From Cohnella caldifontis (lineage in GTDB: Bacteria; Bacillota; Bacilli; Paenibacillales; Paenibacillaceae): a stretch of DNA of 64,000 bases. Under the pieces are notes generated by a model, which saw only the letters and a program-made list of their open reading frames with translations, made no database searches and was not told where the DNA came from. The stretch spans positions 310,001-374,000 of the forward strand of contig NZ_JAQZSJ010000002.1 of assembly GCF_029360585.1 (NCBI RefSeq), read 5' to 3'. Positions within the stretch are counted from its first letter, which is position 1; every line of letters starts with the position of its first letter. Made by a program: the position numbers and the translations under genes. Below, piece by piece: positions 33,372 to 40,844 of this stretch.

Positions 33372-35114
33372 ATGTCACTCGACGGCATCGTCACCCGCGC
33401 CCTCGTGCACGAGCTTCAGGCTTGCGCGGGCGCGCGGATCGCCAAAATCTATCAACCGACGGAAAACGAGATCGTCCTCCATCTCCGCGGCCAGAACGCG
33501 AACGGCCGCTTGCTTTTGTCCGCCCATCCTTCCATGCCCCGCCTCCATTGGACGCAACAAGCTTGGGAGAATCCGTCCGAACCGCCGATGTTCTGCATGC
33601 TGCTCCGCAAACATTGCGAGGGAGGCGTCATCGAAAGCGTCCGCCAGGACGGATTGGAGCGGATCGTCTGGATCGACGTCCGACATCGGGATGAACTGGG
33701 CGACTTTTCCGTCAAACGCCTGGTCCTCGAGATCATGGGCCGGCACAGCAACCTTATCTTGATGGATCCGGCGACCGGCCAGATCCATGACGGCATCCGC
33801 CACGTCACCCCCGCGGTCAGCAGCTACCGCGTCGTCCTGCCCGGTACGGCCTATGTGGCGCCCCCGTCCCAGGACAAACGCGACCCGCTGCGGGAAACGG
33901 AACCGGCTTTCCGGGATCGGGTCAGCCTTGCGTTTTCCGAAAGCGGCTCTCTGGATACCAAGGCGGCCTCGTCCGCGCTGGTAAACGCCTACACGGGACT
34001 CAGCCCGCTTGCGGCAAAGGAAATCGCGCACCGCGCCGGCGGAGAACCGCACAAGCTCTGGTCCGCGTTCCGCGCAGTGATGGACGATGTCGCGGCGCAC
34101 CGCTATGAACCGAATCTGGTCGATACGGCCGGCGGCAAAACGCTGTTTTCCGCCTTGGCGCTGACGCACGCGGATGGGACCGTCCGGGCATTCGGGACGA
34201 TGAACGAATGCCTCGAAACGTATTACAAGGACAAAGCCGACCGCGATCTCGTGCGTCAGCGCACGGCGGATTTGAGCCGGCTGCTCGGCAACGAAATTTC
34301 CAAAAACGAGAAAAAGCTGGTCAAGCTGGAGGAAACGCTGCGGGAATCCGAGGAGGCCGACAAGCTGAGGCGGACCGGCGAGCTGCTGACATCGCAGCTC
34401 CATCTCCTGCAGCGCGGGGACGAATCCGCGGAAATCACCGACTATTACGAGGAAGGCCAACCGTTGGTTACCGTGGCGCTCGACCCCATGCTGACGCCGA
34501 CGGAGAACGCGCAGCGTTATTTCCGCAAATACAACAAGCTCAAGAACAGCAAGTCGGCCGTCGAAGAGCAAATGGCCGCCGCGCGGGAAGAAATCGCCTA
34601 TCTGGAATCCGTGCTGCAAGGATTGGAGACGGCCGGTCCGGCCGATATCGAGGAAATCCGCGAGGAGTTGGCGGGGCAAGGCTATATCCGCCATCACGGG
34701 GAGAAGCGCGGAGCGAAGAAGAAAAAGAAAGACACGCCGTCCGTGCTCTGCTATACGTCCAGCGAAGGCGTCCCGATCTACGTCGGCAAAAACAACGTGC
34801 AGAACGACTATCTCACGAACCGGCTGGGATCGCCATCCGATACATGGCTGCACACCAAAGACATTCCGGGATCGCACGTGCTCATCCGCGGCGAGCCATA
34901 CGGAGACGCCACCCTGCGCGAAGCGGCGGCTTTGGCGGCTTACTACAGCAAAGCCCGGGCGTCCAGCAACGTGCCCGTCGACTACACGAAGATCCGCAAC
35001 GTGCGCAAGCCCAGCGGCGCCAAGCCCGGCTTCGTCATCTACGAAGGCCAGAAAACGCTGTACGTCACGCCGGATGAAGCGTTGGTCCAATCGCTCTTCG
35101 TCAGCGTGAAGTAA
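33372..35114 (+). CDS. rqcH: Ribosome quality control protein RqcH (NFACT family)
   Basis: 580 aa. The NFACT-N domain starts MSLDGIVTRALVHELQACAGARIAKIYQP; a helix-hairpin-helix and a long charged coiled coil (residues about 290-430) follow; the C-terminal NFACT-R (DUF814) domain contains CYTSSEGVPIYVGKNNVQNDYL and DTWLHTKDIPGSHVLIRG. RqcH binds split 50S subunits carrying stalled peptidyl-tRNA and adds alanine tails for degradation. Earlier annotations call this family fibronectin-binding protein. It is divergent from the P-ATPase; AGGA lies 11 nt before ATG. The 176-bp intergenic region has no promoter I can assign with confidence. Confidence 0.95.
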   Translation: MSLDGIVTRALVHELQACAGARIAKIYQPTENEIVLHLRGQNANGRLLLSAHPSMPRLHWTQQAWENPSEPPMFCMLLRKHCEGGVIESVRQDGLERIVWIDVRHRDELGDFSVKRLVLEIMGRHSNLILMDPATGQIHDGIRHVTPAVSSYRVVLPGTAYVAPPSQDKRDPLRETEPAFRDRVSLAFSESGSLDTKAASSALVNAYTGLSPLAAKEIAHRAGGEPHKLWSAFRAVMDDVAAHRYEPNLVDTAGGKTLFSALALTHADGTVRAFGTMNECLETYYKDKADRDLVRQRTADLSRLLGNEISKNEKKLVKLEETLRESEEADKLRRTGELLTSQLHLLQRGDESAEITDYYEEGQPLVTVALDPMLTPTENAQRYFRKYNKLKNSKSAVEEQMAAAREEIAYLESVLQGLETAGPADIEEIREELAGQGYIRHHGEKRGAKKKKKDTPSVLCYTSSEGVPIYVGKNNVQNDYLTNRLGSPSDTWLHTKDIPGSHVLIRGEPYGDATLREAAALAAYYSKARASSNVPVDYTKIRNVRKPSGAKPGFVIYEGQKTLYVTPDEALVQSLFVSVK

Positions 35115-35141
35115 CGTTGCTTTTGCGGATGGATTCGAAAT

Positions 35142-35290
35142 CCCGCTATGGCGGCGGAGTTAAGAAACTTTCTTTCCTAACTCCCACCGAAACCCGCCAT
35201 GGCGGCGGAGTTAAGAAACTTGCTTACTTAACTCCCCCCGAAACCCCGCCATGGCGGCGGAGTTAAGAAAATTTTCTTACTTATCTGCAC
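35142..35290. repeat. Three-unit palindromic tandem repeat, 51-52-bp period
   Basis: Three copies of a unit containing CCGCCATGGCGG (perfect palindrome in units 2 and 3; CCGCTATGGCGG in unit 1) followed by a hairpin GGAGTTAAG ... CTTAACTCC with an 11-nt loop. The ATGG cores lie at 35148, 35199 and 35251, so the period is 51 and 52 bp. The third unit has a decayed right arm. It lies between rqcH (+) and the PHP gene (-), just ahead of their shared terminator. The sequence differs from the array at 17202-18420 but the period and the TTAAG/CTTAA element are shared. Confidence 0.9.
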
Positions 35291-35329
35291 TCGAGCCGCA
35301 CTTTTGGTGGTTAGAACACCGGTCAACCA

Positions 35330-35369
35330 AACGGGCCGCCCGTCTTCCGAAGAAGACGGGCGGCCCGTT
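35330..35369. terminator. Bidirectional hairpin between rqcH and the PHP gene
   Basis: An 18-bp perfect stem (35330-35347 with 35352-35369) and a CGAA loop; arms start AACGGGCCGCCCG. It lies 4 nt from the end of the PHP gene. It is GC-rich but without a strong T-run on either strand. Confidence 0.7.
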
Positions 35370-35373
35370 GCCG

Positions 35374-36216
35374 TTATTTCCGTCTGGCCGACAGCAGCTT
35401 GTCGATCACGGCGGCGTCGACCGTCCGATTGCCGACCGGTCCGTGGAACACGACGCCTTCCCGGGTGCCGTGGAAATCCGAACCGCCGGTAGCCGGCACG
35501 CCTTTCGACTCCGCCATCGCCTCGTAATGACGCTGCGTATCTTCGTCATGATCCGAATGGTACGCCTCCAGCCCATCCGCCCCGCCGTCGAGCAGCTCCA
35601 GCACGAGCCGATCGTTCCCGTATAGGCCGGGATGCGCGACGACGGCCGCTCCGCCCGCCTCGTGGATCCAGCGGACGGCTTCCGCCGGTTCGATGCGTGG
35701 CGGATTGACGTACGCCGCGGCCCCCTCCGCGAGGTAACGGTCGAACGCGTCGCGCATATCGTTGGCGTAGCCCTTGCGGACCAGAACCTCGGCCATATGG
35801 GGCCGGCCGATCGAGCCATCCGCCCGGGGCGAAGCGGAAGCCGCCCTCTCCACCTCTTCCAGGGTGATCTCCACGCCGAGCTCATTCAGGCGGGCGACGA
35901 TCATCCCGTTGCGGCGGGAACGCACCTCCCGGAGAGACACCAGCCTCTTCAGCAGCAGGGGATCCTCCGGCGAAAACCCGTAGCCCAGCACGTGGATGTC
36001 CTTTCCTTCCGCGGAGGTGCTGATTTCGACCCCCGGCACCACCCGAATGCCGTACTCCTCCCCGGCCCGCAAGGCTTCCGCGAGACCGGCGACCGTATCG
36101 TGATCGGTAATCGCTACGGCGGACAACCCCGCTTCCTTCGCCATCCGCACCACATGGGCAGGGCGATGGCGGCCGTCGGAGGCCGTCGTGTGGGTATGCA
36201 AGTCAGCCCGGCTCAT
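35374..36216 (-). CDS. PHP-domain phosphoesterase (RNase AM / TrpH-like)
   Basis: 280 aa. The PHP metal site is complete: ADLHTHTTASDG, AITDHDTVAG, VVPGVEISTS, AHPGLYG and GGSDFHG. This arrangement, with a helical insertion in the middle, matches the YciV/TrpH group that removes 5' nucleotides or dephosphorylates 3',5'-bisphosphonucleosides. Start ATG 36216 has GAGGGGG 7-8 nt upstream and overlaps the LysR gene end by 14 nt, so the two are probably co-transcribed. Confidence 0.88.
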   Translation of the reverse strand: MSRADLHTHTTASDGRHRPAHVVRMAKEAGLSAVAITDHDTVAGLAEALRAGEEYGIRVVPGVEISTSAEGKDIHVLGYGFSPEDPLLLKRLVSLREVRSRRNGMIVARLNELGVEITLEEVERAASASPRADGSIGRPHMAEVLVRKGYANDMRDAFDRYLAEGAAAYVNPPRIEPAEAVRWIHEAGGAAVVAHPGLYGNDRLVLELLDGGADGLEAYHSDHDEDTQRHYEAMAESKGVPATGGSDFHGTREGVVFHGPVGNRTVDAAVIDKLLSARRK

Positions 36217-37111
36217 GCGTCAGCCCCCTCAATTGTTCGAACAGCGCGGCGGCCGGCATCGGGAGCAGCGCGGAAGGCAGGCGCACCGCGTAAAACTGCC
36301 GCCGGAACGATACGTCCCGAATGCGCACCGCCTTCAGCACCCCGAGCGCCGCTTCGTGCTTGAACGTCCAGGCGCTCAGCACCGTCAGTCCCAACCCGGC
36401 CTCTACCGCCGACTTGATGGCCGCCGTGCTTCCGAAGTCGCTGACGACGCGCAGCTTGCCTTCATCCGCGCCGTGGCGGACCAGCTCTTCCTCGACGACC
36501 TGCCTCGTTCCGGATCCGACTTCCCGCAGGATCAGCGGTTGTTCCAACACCTCGGCCAGTTCGACCGATTCCCGTGCGGCAAACGGATGCCCGGCGGGCG
36601 CGACGAGGAACAGCTCGTCGTCCATGACCGCCTCGGCGTGGATGCCCGGCGTCTCGCAAGGCGCTTCGATCAACCCGAAGTCCAGCCCGTGCGTCTGGAT
36701 CGCCTCGATGATTTCGGTCGTGTTCATGACTTTCATGCTGACCGAAAGTCCCGGATGACGCTTCAAAAACGAGCCCAGCAGCCGGGGGAGCACGTACTCC
36801 CCGATCGTTAGGCTGGCGGCGAAATGCAGCCGGCCCTTGAGGTCCTGGGCGAACCGGACCATCCGGGCGTCCGTCTCCCTCATCAGATCCACCGCTCTCC
36901 GCGCTTGCGGCAGCAGCCAATGGCCGGCTTCCGTCAACTCCAGCTTCTTGGTCGTGCGGTTGAGCAGCTTGGTGCCGAAATGCTCCTCCAACGCTTGGAC
37001 TTGCATCGTCACGGCCGGCTGGGTCATGTGCAGCGCTTGGGCGGCAGAGGAAAAACTGCCCCGTTCGGCAACGGTGCAGAAAATATGCAGTTGATGAACG
37101 TTCAGAGCCAT
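36203..37111 (-). CDS. LysR-family transcriptional regulator
   Basis: 302 aa. The winged helix-turn-helix reads NVHQLHIFCTVAERGSFSSAAQALHMTQPAVTMQVQALEEHFG. The LysR substrate-binding domain follows, with GEYVLPRLLGSFLKRHPGLSVS and a C-terminal SAWTFKHEAALGVL. It most resembles CysL/YwfK-type regulators in overall appearance, but the effector is unknown. ATG 37111 has AAGGCGG upstream. It is followed, overlapping, by the PHP gene rather than by a divergent metabolic target, so no regulon can be inferred from context. Confidence 0.9.
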   Translation of the reverse strand: MALNVHQLHIFCTVAERGSFSSAAQALHMTQPAVTMQVQALEEHFGTKLLNRTTKKLELTEAGHWLLPQARRAVDLMRETDARMVRFAQDLKGRLHFAASLTIGEYVLPRLLGSFLKRHPGLSVSMKVMNTTEIIEAIQTHGLDFGLIEAPCETPGIHAEAVMDDELFLVAPAGHPFAARESVELAEVLEQPLILREVGSGTRQVVEEELVRHGADEGKLRVVSDFGSTAAIKSAVEAGLGLTVLSAWTFKHEAALGVLKAVRIRDVSFRRQFYAVRLPSALLPMPAAALFEQLRGLTHEPG

Positions 37112-37148
37112 GCGGATACCGCCTTTTTGTCTGCTTTTGTCATGCTGT

Positions 37149-37180
37149 ATTATACCATAGCGGGAACAGGCCGTTCCCGC
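37149..37180 (-). promoter_or_regulatory. LysR promoter with upstream inverted repeat
   Basis: Minus strand extended -10 TGGTATAAT (hexamer 37149-37154). A perfect 8-bp inverted repeat GCGGGAAC / GTTCCCGC (37160-37180, 5-nt loop) covers the -35 region. It could be the autoregulatory site or the terminator of the gene before it. Confidence 0.5.
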
Positions 37181-37219
37181 ATGCGATTTCGCGGTGAACG
37201 GCCTGTCCGAATCGCCGGT

Positions 37220-37657
37220 TTAGCGGCGTTTGCGGTTGTTCTTGATCAGGGTCATGCGCCGGGAATGGCGAAGCCAGGAATAGTACGTTTTCAGATCCCG
37301 CAGCTCCATCGTCTCCGACATCCGTCCCAAAAACGTAACCACGATCATTTTATGCAAAGGGTTCCCGAGTAAGTCGACGTCCTTGTCCGAATCGGCGAAC
37401 TCCGCGACGAACACCAAGTCGTCGTCGATCGTATAGACGTCCTGCTCGTTGCGGTAATACGAGACGATCCGTCCTTCCTTCAGGCATTGCCACAAAAACT
37501 GGGCAATGTCGGAATAACCCGTTTTCTCGCTTTCCACCCGGTCGGTCCAACGCTGACGGGCATGGTTGGTGATGATGATGTCCGCGATCCGCTTGTCTCC
37601 AAGCTCGACATGGAAGGGTTCATACGTGTTCCAGCGTTCGGTCTGTTTGTCTTTCAC
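37220..37657 (-). CDS. Conserved-looking protein of unknown function
   Basis: 145 aa, acidic middle and very basic C-terminus (RHSRRMTLIKNNRKRR). The segment IIITNHARQRWTDRV, a spaced region with GRIVSYYRNEQDVYTIDDDLVFVAEF and a late MIVVTFLGRM suggest a compact alpha/beta domain like the DUF4258/RelE-related fold, but I cannot assign a family. It has a recognisable promoter (37742-37771) and an ATG at 37657 with GGGGAAATGCCC before it, so it is probably a real single gene. No antitoxin-like partner lies next to it. Confidence 0.6.
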   Translation of the reverse strand: MKDKQTERWNTYEPFHVELGDKRIADIIITNHARQRWTDRVESEKTGYSDIAQFLWQCLKEGRIVSYYRNEQDVYTIDDDLVFVAEFADSDKDVDLLGNPLHKMIVVTFLGRMSETMELRDLKTYYSWLRHSRRMTLIKNNRKRR

Positions 37658-37741
37658 CGGGCATTTCCCCTTCTCCGCATTAGGTCTTAAGGCCCGACCT
37701 CGGCTGAAAACTCGTGCGAGAATCCTAAGGAAGTTAAGTCC

Positions 37742-37771
37742 ATTTTACCGCATGCGTTCGCGAGGATTCAA
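37742..37771 (-). promoter_or_regulatory. Promoter of the 145-residue unknown gene
   Basis: Minus strand TTGAAT (37766-37771), 18-nt spacer, TAAAAT (37742-37747). Confidence 0.5.
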
Positions 37772-37913
37772 CAAGAAAACGAAAAAATCTCCCCATCTAT
37801 TCCATCTAATGGATGCCGCGCGCCCCAGCGTTCTCTGCTGCCGGCTTGTCCGGGAATCCTTGTACTACGGGCATTTGGCGGAGATTGTCATCCGCGCCAA
37901 CCGATAGAATGCG

Positions 37914-37936
37914 AAAAAGTCTCCCCGCAGGGAGAC
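37914..37936 (-). terminator. ylbG terminator
   Basis: Minus strand AGTCTCCC, short loop, GGGGAGACT then T5. Confidence 0.8.
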
Positions 37937-37978
37937 TGTCGAAATCCGTCGGACGAAATCGAATGGTCCGGATTCGGA

Positions 37979-38242
37979 TTATAAGCCGTAAAACCGCGTT
38001 TTATCCGGGACGTTCTTCTCGTACTCGGTTTTGATTTCGCCCCGGAACGACCGTTCCACTCTCTTCACGTAAGGCAGCCGCTGAAGATTGCGCACGGTTT
38101 CCTCGGCATTGTCCGCGTTCATGTACAGCACCGCGTAATGCATTTTCCGGGACAAATAATGGAGGGAACCGTACTTATCCAACCCTCTCGCCGCTTTGTA
38201 ATCGCTGAACCAAACGATATAACCGACGCGCTCCCCAAACAT
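37979..38242 (-). CDS. ylbG: YlbG-like protein (DUF2129)
   Basis: 87 aa: MFGERVGYIVWFSDYKAARGLDKYGSLHY, then a KMHYAVLYMNADNAEETVRNLQRLPYVKRVERS block typical of the DUF2129 family. Biochemical role unknown. ATG 38242 has GGAGGG 9 nt before; an earlier TTG at 38268 is not needed. It follows ylbF by 66 bp, the same ylbF-ylbG order as in Bacillus. Confidence 0.92.
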   Translation of the reverse strand: MFGERVGYIVWFSDYKAARGLDKYGSLHYLSRKMHYAVLYMNADNAEETVRNLQRLPYVKRVERSFRGEIKTEYEKNVPDKTRFYGL

Positions 38243-38308
38243 CCCCGTTTTCCCTCCGACTTCCAAGTGTCGTATCGCTGCGGTGCGGGTGCCGCGGCAG
38301 GCTGGGAC

Positions 38309-38800
38309 TTAACCGCAGCCCCCGCCCCCGCAGGAACAGGCGCCGCCGCTGCCGCAGCCGCCGCTTGCCTCGCCGCGTACCGGATCCGGCACTTTCACGC
38401 TGTCCGATACGGCAGACGCCAAAGTGCTGGAGATTTCGTACAACAGCTGGTCCAGCCCGCTTTCCGCGATTTTATAACGCCGGACGGATTCCAGCCGGTC
38501 CAGTTCGGCCTGAACGGCGTAAACCCGATCCAACGCTTCGTTATAATCCGGGTGGAACCGGCCGAACCGTTCGCACTCTTCGAATCGTTCTTTGGCTTTG
38601 GCGAGCTGGACTTTGAGCCTGCCGGCTTCCGGGTCTTGCTCGACCTGCCGTTTCCAATACACGTAATCGTCCGCGAGCGCGGAACGTTTGATCATTTCTC
38701 CGAGCGCGTACGCGCCTTCCAACAGCTCCGTAAAATCGGCGGGAGCAGGATCCGCCGCAACCGATTCGGACGTTGGGAGGAGATCCGGCAACACGGCCAT
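38309..38800 (-). CDS. ylbF: YlbF/RicF family regulator
   Basis: 163 aa. The helical Com_YlbF core (ELLEGAYALGEMIKRSALADDYVYWKRQ through FERFGRFHPDYNEALDRVYAVQAELDRLE-type segments) is clear. In Bacillus, RicF works with RicA and RicT, an Fe-S complex that promotes mRNA maturation by RNase Y and supports competence, biofilm and sporulation. The C-terminus here is a Gly-rich tail with four cysteines (CGSGGACSCGGGGCG) that could hold metal or an iron-sulfur cluster. GAGGTGAAG precedes ATG 38800. Partners ricA and ricT are not in this window. Confidence 0.9.
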   Translation of the reverse strand: MAVLPDLLPTSESVAADPAPADFTELLEGAYALGEMIKRSALADDYVYWKRQVEQDPEAGRLKVQLAKAKERFEECERFGRFHPDYNEALDRVYAVQAELDRLESVRRYKIAESGLDQLLYEISSTLASAVSDSVKVPDPVRGEASGGCGSGGACSCGGGGCG

Positions 38801-38867
38801 GCAGCTTCACCTCTTCTGGATCTCGATGGATACCGCCTCTATCATACCATATGGAGACGATAGACGG

Positions 38868-40844
38868 TCAACCGTTTGCAGGAGCGTCGGCGAACGGCAA
38901 AGGTTCCAAGTCCGGCAGCACGATCCTAAGGGGGCTGCAACGGTCCGCGGGCAGCGTGTCCGGTTCTTCCGCCCCGTCCGGGCCGCCCCAGCGCCCCCGC
39001 ACTTGCCAGCCGTCTCCGGAAGTTTCCAGGGCGTCCGGCACGAACAGGCGCCCGCCGTCCTCGCCGACCTGCAGCGCCGCCCGCCAATCGAGCGCCCTCC
39101 GGACGAGCTCCCGCCTCGTCGTCGAATGATAGGAGCCGGTCTGGCGCAGCCAACCGGGCGGAACGTCGGATAAGCCGGGAAACAATCGGCCGGCCGTCTC
39201 GAGCGTCCCGTCCTGCCGATAGAGGGACGGCACGCTGCCGGTATAGATCCAGCCGGGATCGGACGTTCCGGCATCGGCTTCCGTTTCTCCTCCCGCTCCG
39301 GGTTCGCTTCCTTCCGCGCGATCCGGCGCCGGGGGAAAGCCGATTTTCTCCAGCCTGGCGACGAGCTCCTTCGCGTGCGCAGGGTCCACGATGAAATCGC
39401 GGTCGCCGACGCGTTCAAGCAGCCAACCGGCTGCTTCCTCATCCTGGAGCAGCCGTTCCGCCGTCCCGGCGTCCTCCGTACGAAGGAGCATGGCGTCCAC
39501 GACGCGGACTTTGCCGAGCGCCCGGAACCAATCACGAAGCGCTTCTTCGACGGGTCCGGGAAGCGCGGCGCCGGACCCCCGCTCGAGAAAACGGCGCAGT
39601 TCCCCTTCCCGCCATCCCGAATCATAGGCCCTCCGAACCGTGGCCGCGGTCAATCGGTACACGAACATGCGGTCGGCGGTTACCCGTTCGCTCACGGCTT
39701 CGAGCTGCCAGCGTTCCGCCAAGCCGACGCCGGGCGGCACGAAAATTTCTCCATCCGGCTGAACCAGGAAGCGTTCGAAACGTTCCGCGAAGCCTTCTTC
39801 CGTCCGCGATTCCCGGTCTTCCGGGGTTCGAGCGTCCCCCAATTCCGCGAGCAGCCGGAAAACGGCTTCCCCCCGGAACGTCCCCCTTTCCGCCCATCCG
39901 AAAGAGACGAGCAGATTCATCCAAACTTCCCAGGCGGAGGGAGCGATTCCGATCCGCAAGAAGTCCCGGTCCCGATACCACTCGAACGCCCGGCAGGCGC
40001 ATACGGCAGCCGCCGCGAGGTGCCGCCCGGGATCCGGGACCGCGTAACGCAGCATGGCCATGCGGTAAAGCTCGGCATCCGCGGACTGGGCCGACCGGGC
40101 CATCCAGGCTTCGGCCCCCGCCGCGGAGACGGAGATTTCGCGGTCCCGCTTCCGCAGGACGCCCGTGCACAAGCCTAAATCCAACGCCAAAGCGGCATGG
40201 ACGGGCAGTTGATCCCGGTACGGGTACGCGAGTCCGAGCGGCTCCAGCTCCTCCGCCGTCAACCGCATGGCCGAAACGAGCCGGGCAGCCGAAGGTTTGG
40301 AGACGGCCCCTTTGGACGTGAGCGGAAGCCCCGCGCGGCGGATTGCCGACCAAGCGGAGAGCAATTCCAGCGATAACGGCAATCGGAAAGGAGCCGCGGC
40401 GGCAGCCGTTTCCCGGGCCTCGGATTCGTCCAGCGGATCGGCGAACGCCGGCAGCAGCAGCCGCTGCCAAACCGCCGCCATGTCGGCGGGAACGAAGTAC
40501 AACCGGTCTCCCCACGTTTTGCGGATGGCGTACAGGATGCCGGTCAGCCGCAAGCCCGCGAGCGCCACCCGCCATTCGGCTCCCGTCCATCGGCCGTCCC
40601 GAAGCGCTTCTTCCTCGCTCTTCTCTTCTTCGAAGGCGGTCGCCCCGTAGACCAACAGGATGCGCCTCAGCGCTTCCTTCCGGAGACGGTCGGCCCGGGA
40701 CGCCCACTCGGCGGCCCATTCCGGGGACGATAACACGTCCGGCAGCTCCATGCCGCCCGAAACGCGGTCTCGCACGGCGGGGTCCGACAAGATTCGCCGG
40801 CGGACCGATTCGGGAAGGCCGGCAACGCAATCGCGCACGTTCAA
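38868..40844 (-). CDS. Helicase-associated protein (XPB/Ssl2-like N-terminal domain family)
   Basis: 658 aa, without ATPase motifs. A middle segment reads AMLLRTEDAGTAERLLQDEEAAGWLLERVGDRDFIVDPAHAKELVARLEKIGFPP, which matches the helicase-associated domain (Helicase_C_3, PF13625). The N-terminal half is a series of helical winged-helix-like repeats, and an acidic Gly/Glu linker lies at about 525-550. The ATG overlaps the stop of the XPB-type helicase gene by 4 nt, so the two products are made together and probably form a complex. Archaeal XPB works with the nuclease Bax1; whether this protein plays a similar role is unknown. Confidence 0.8.
   Translation of the reverse strand: MNVRDCVAGLPESVRRRILSDPAVRDRVSGGMELPDVLSSPEWAAEWASRADRLRKEALRRILLVYGATAFEEEKSEEEALRDGRWTGAEWRVALAGLRLTGILYAIRKTWGDRLYFVPADMAAVWQRLLLPAFADPLDESEARETAAAAAPFRLPLSLELLSAWSAIRRAGLPLTSKGAVSKPSAARLVSAMRLTAEELEPLGLAYPYRDQLPVHAALALDLGLCTGVLRKRDREISVSAAGAEAWMARSAQSADAELYRMAMLRYAVPDPGRHLAAAAVCACRAFEWYRDRDFLRIGIAPSAWEVWMNLLVSFGWAERGTFRGEAVFRLLAELGDARTPEDRESRTEEGFAERFERFLVQPDGEIFVPPGVGLAERWQLEAVSERVTADRMFVYRLTAATVRRAYDSGWREGELRRFLERGSGAALPGPVEEALRDWFRALGKVRVVDAMLLRTEDAGTAERLLQDEEAAGWLLERVGDRDFIVDPAHAKELVARLEKIGFPPAPDRAEGSEPGAGGETEADAGTSDPGWIYTGSVPSLYRQDGTLETAGRLFPGLSDVPPGWLRQTGSYHSTTRRELVRRALDWRAALQVGEDGGRLFVPDALETSGDGWQVRGRWGGPDGAEEPDTLPADRCSPLRIVLPDLEPLPFADAPANG

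Larger units (their letters stand above)
37658..37978. other. Intergenic region between the unknown gene and ylbG
   Basis: 321 bp. It holds the promoter of the unknown gene (37742-37771) and the ylbG terminator (37914-37936). A + strand frame of about 50 codons from ATG 37752 lacks a ribosome site and similarity. Nothing else is seen. Confidence 0.6.

Noticed and set aside
37752-37907. Small + strand gene of about 50 codons
   Set aside because: No ribosome site at the right distance and no recognisable protein; it overlaps the promoter of the gene on the other strand.
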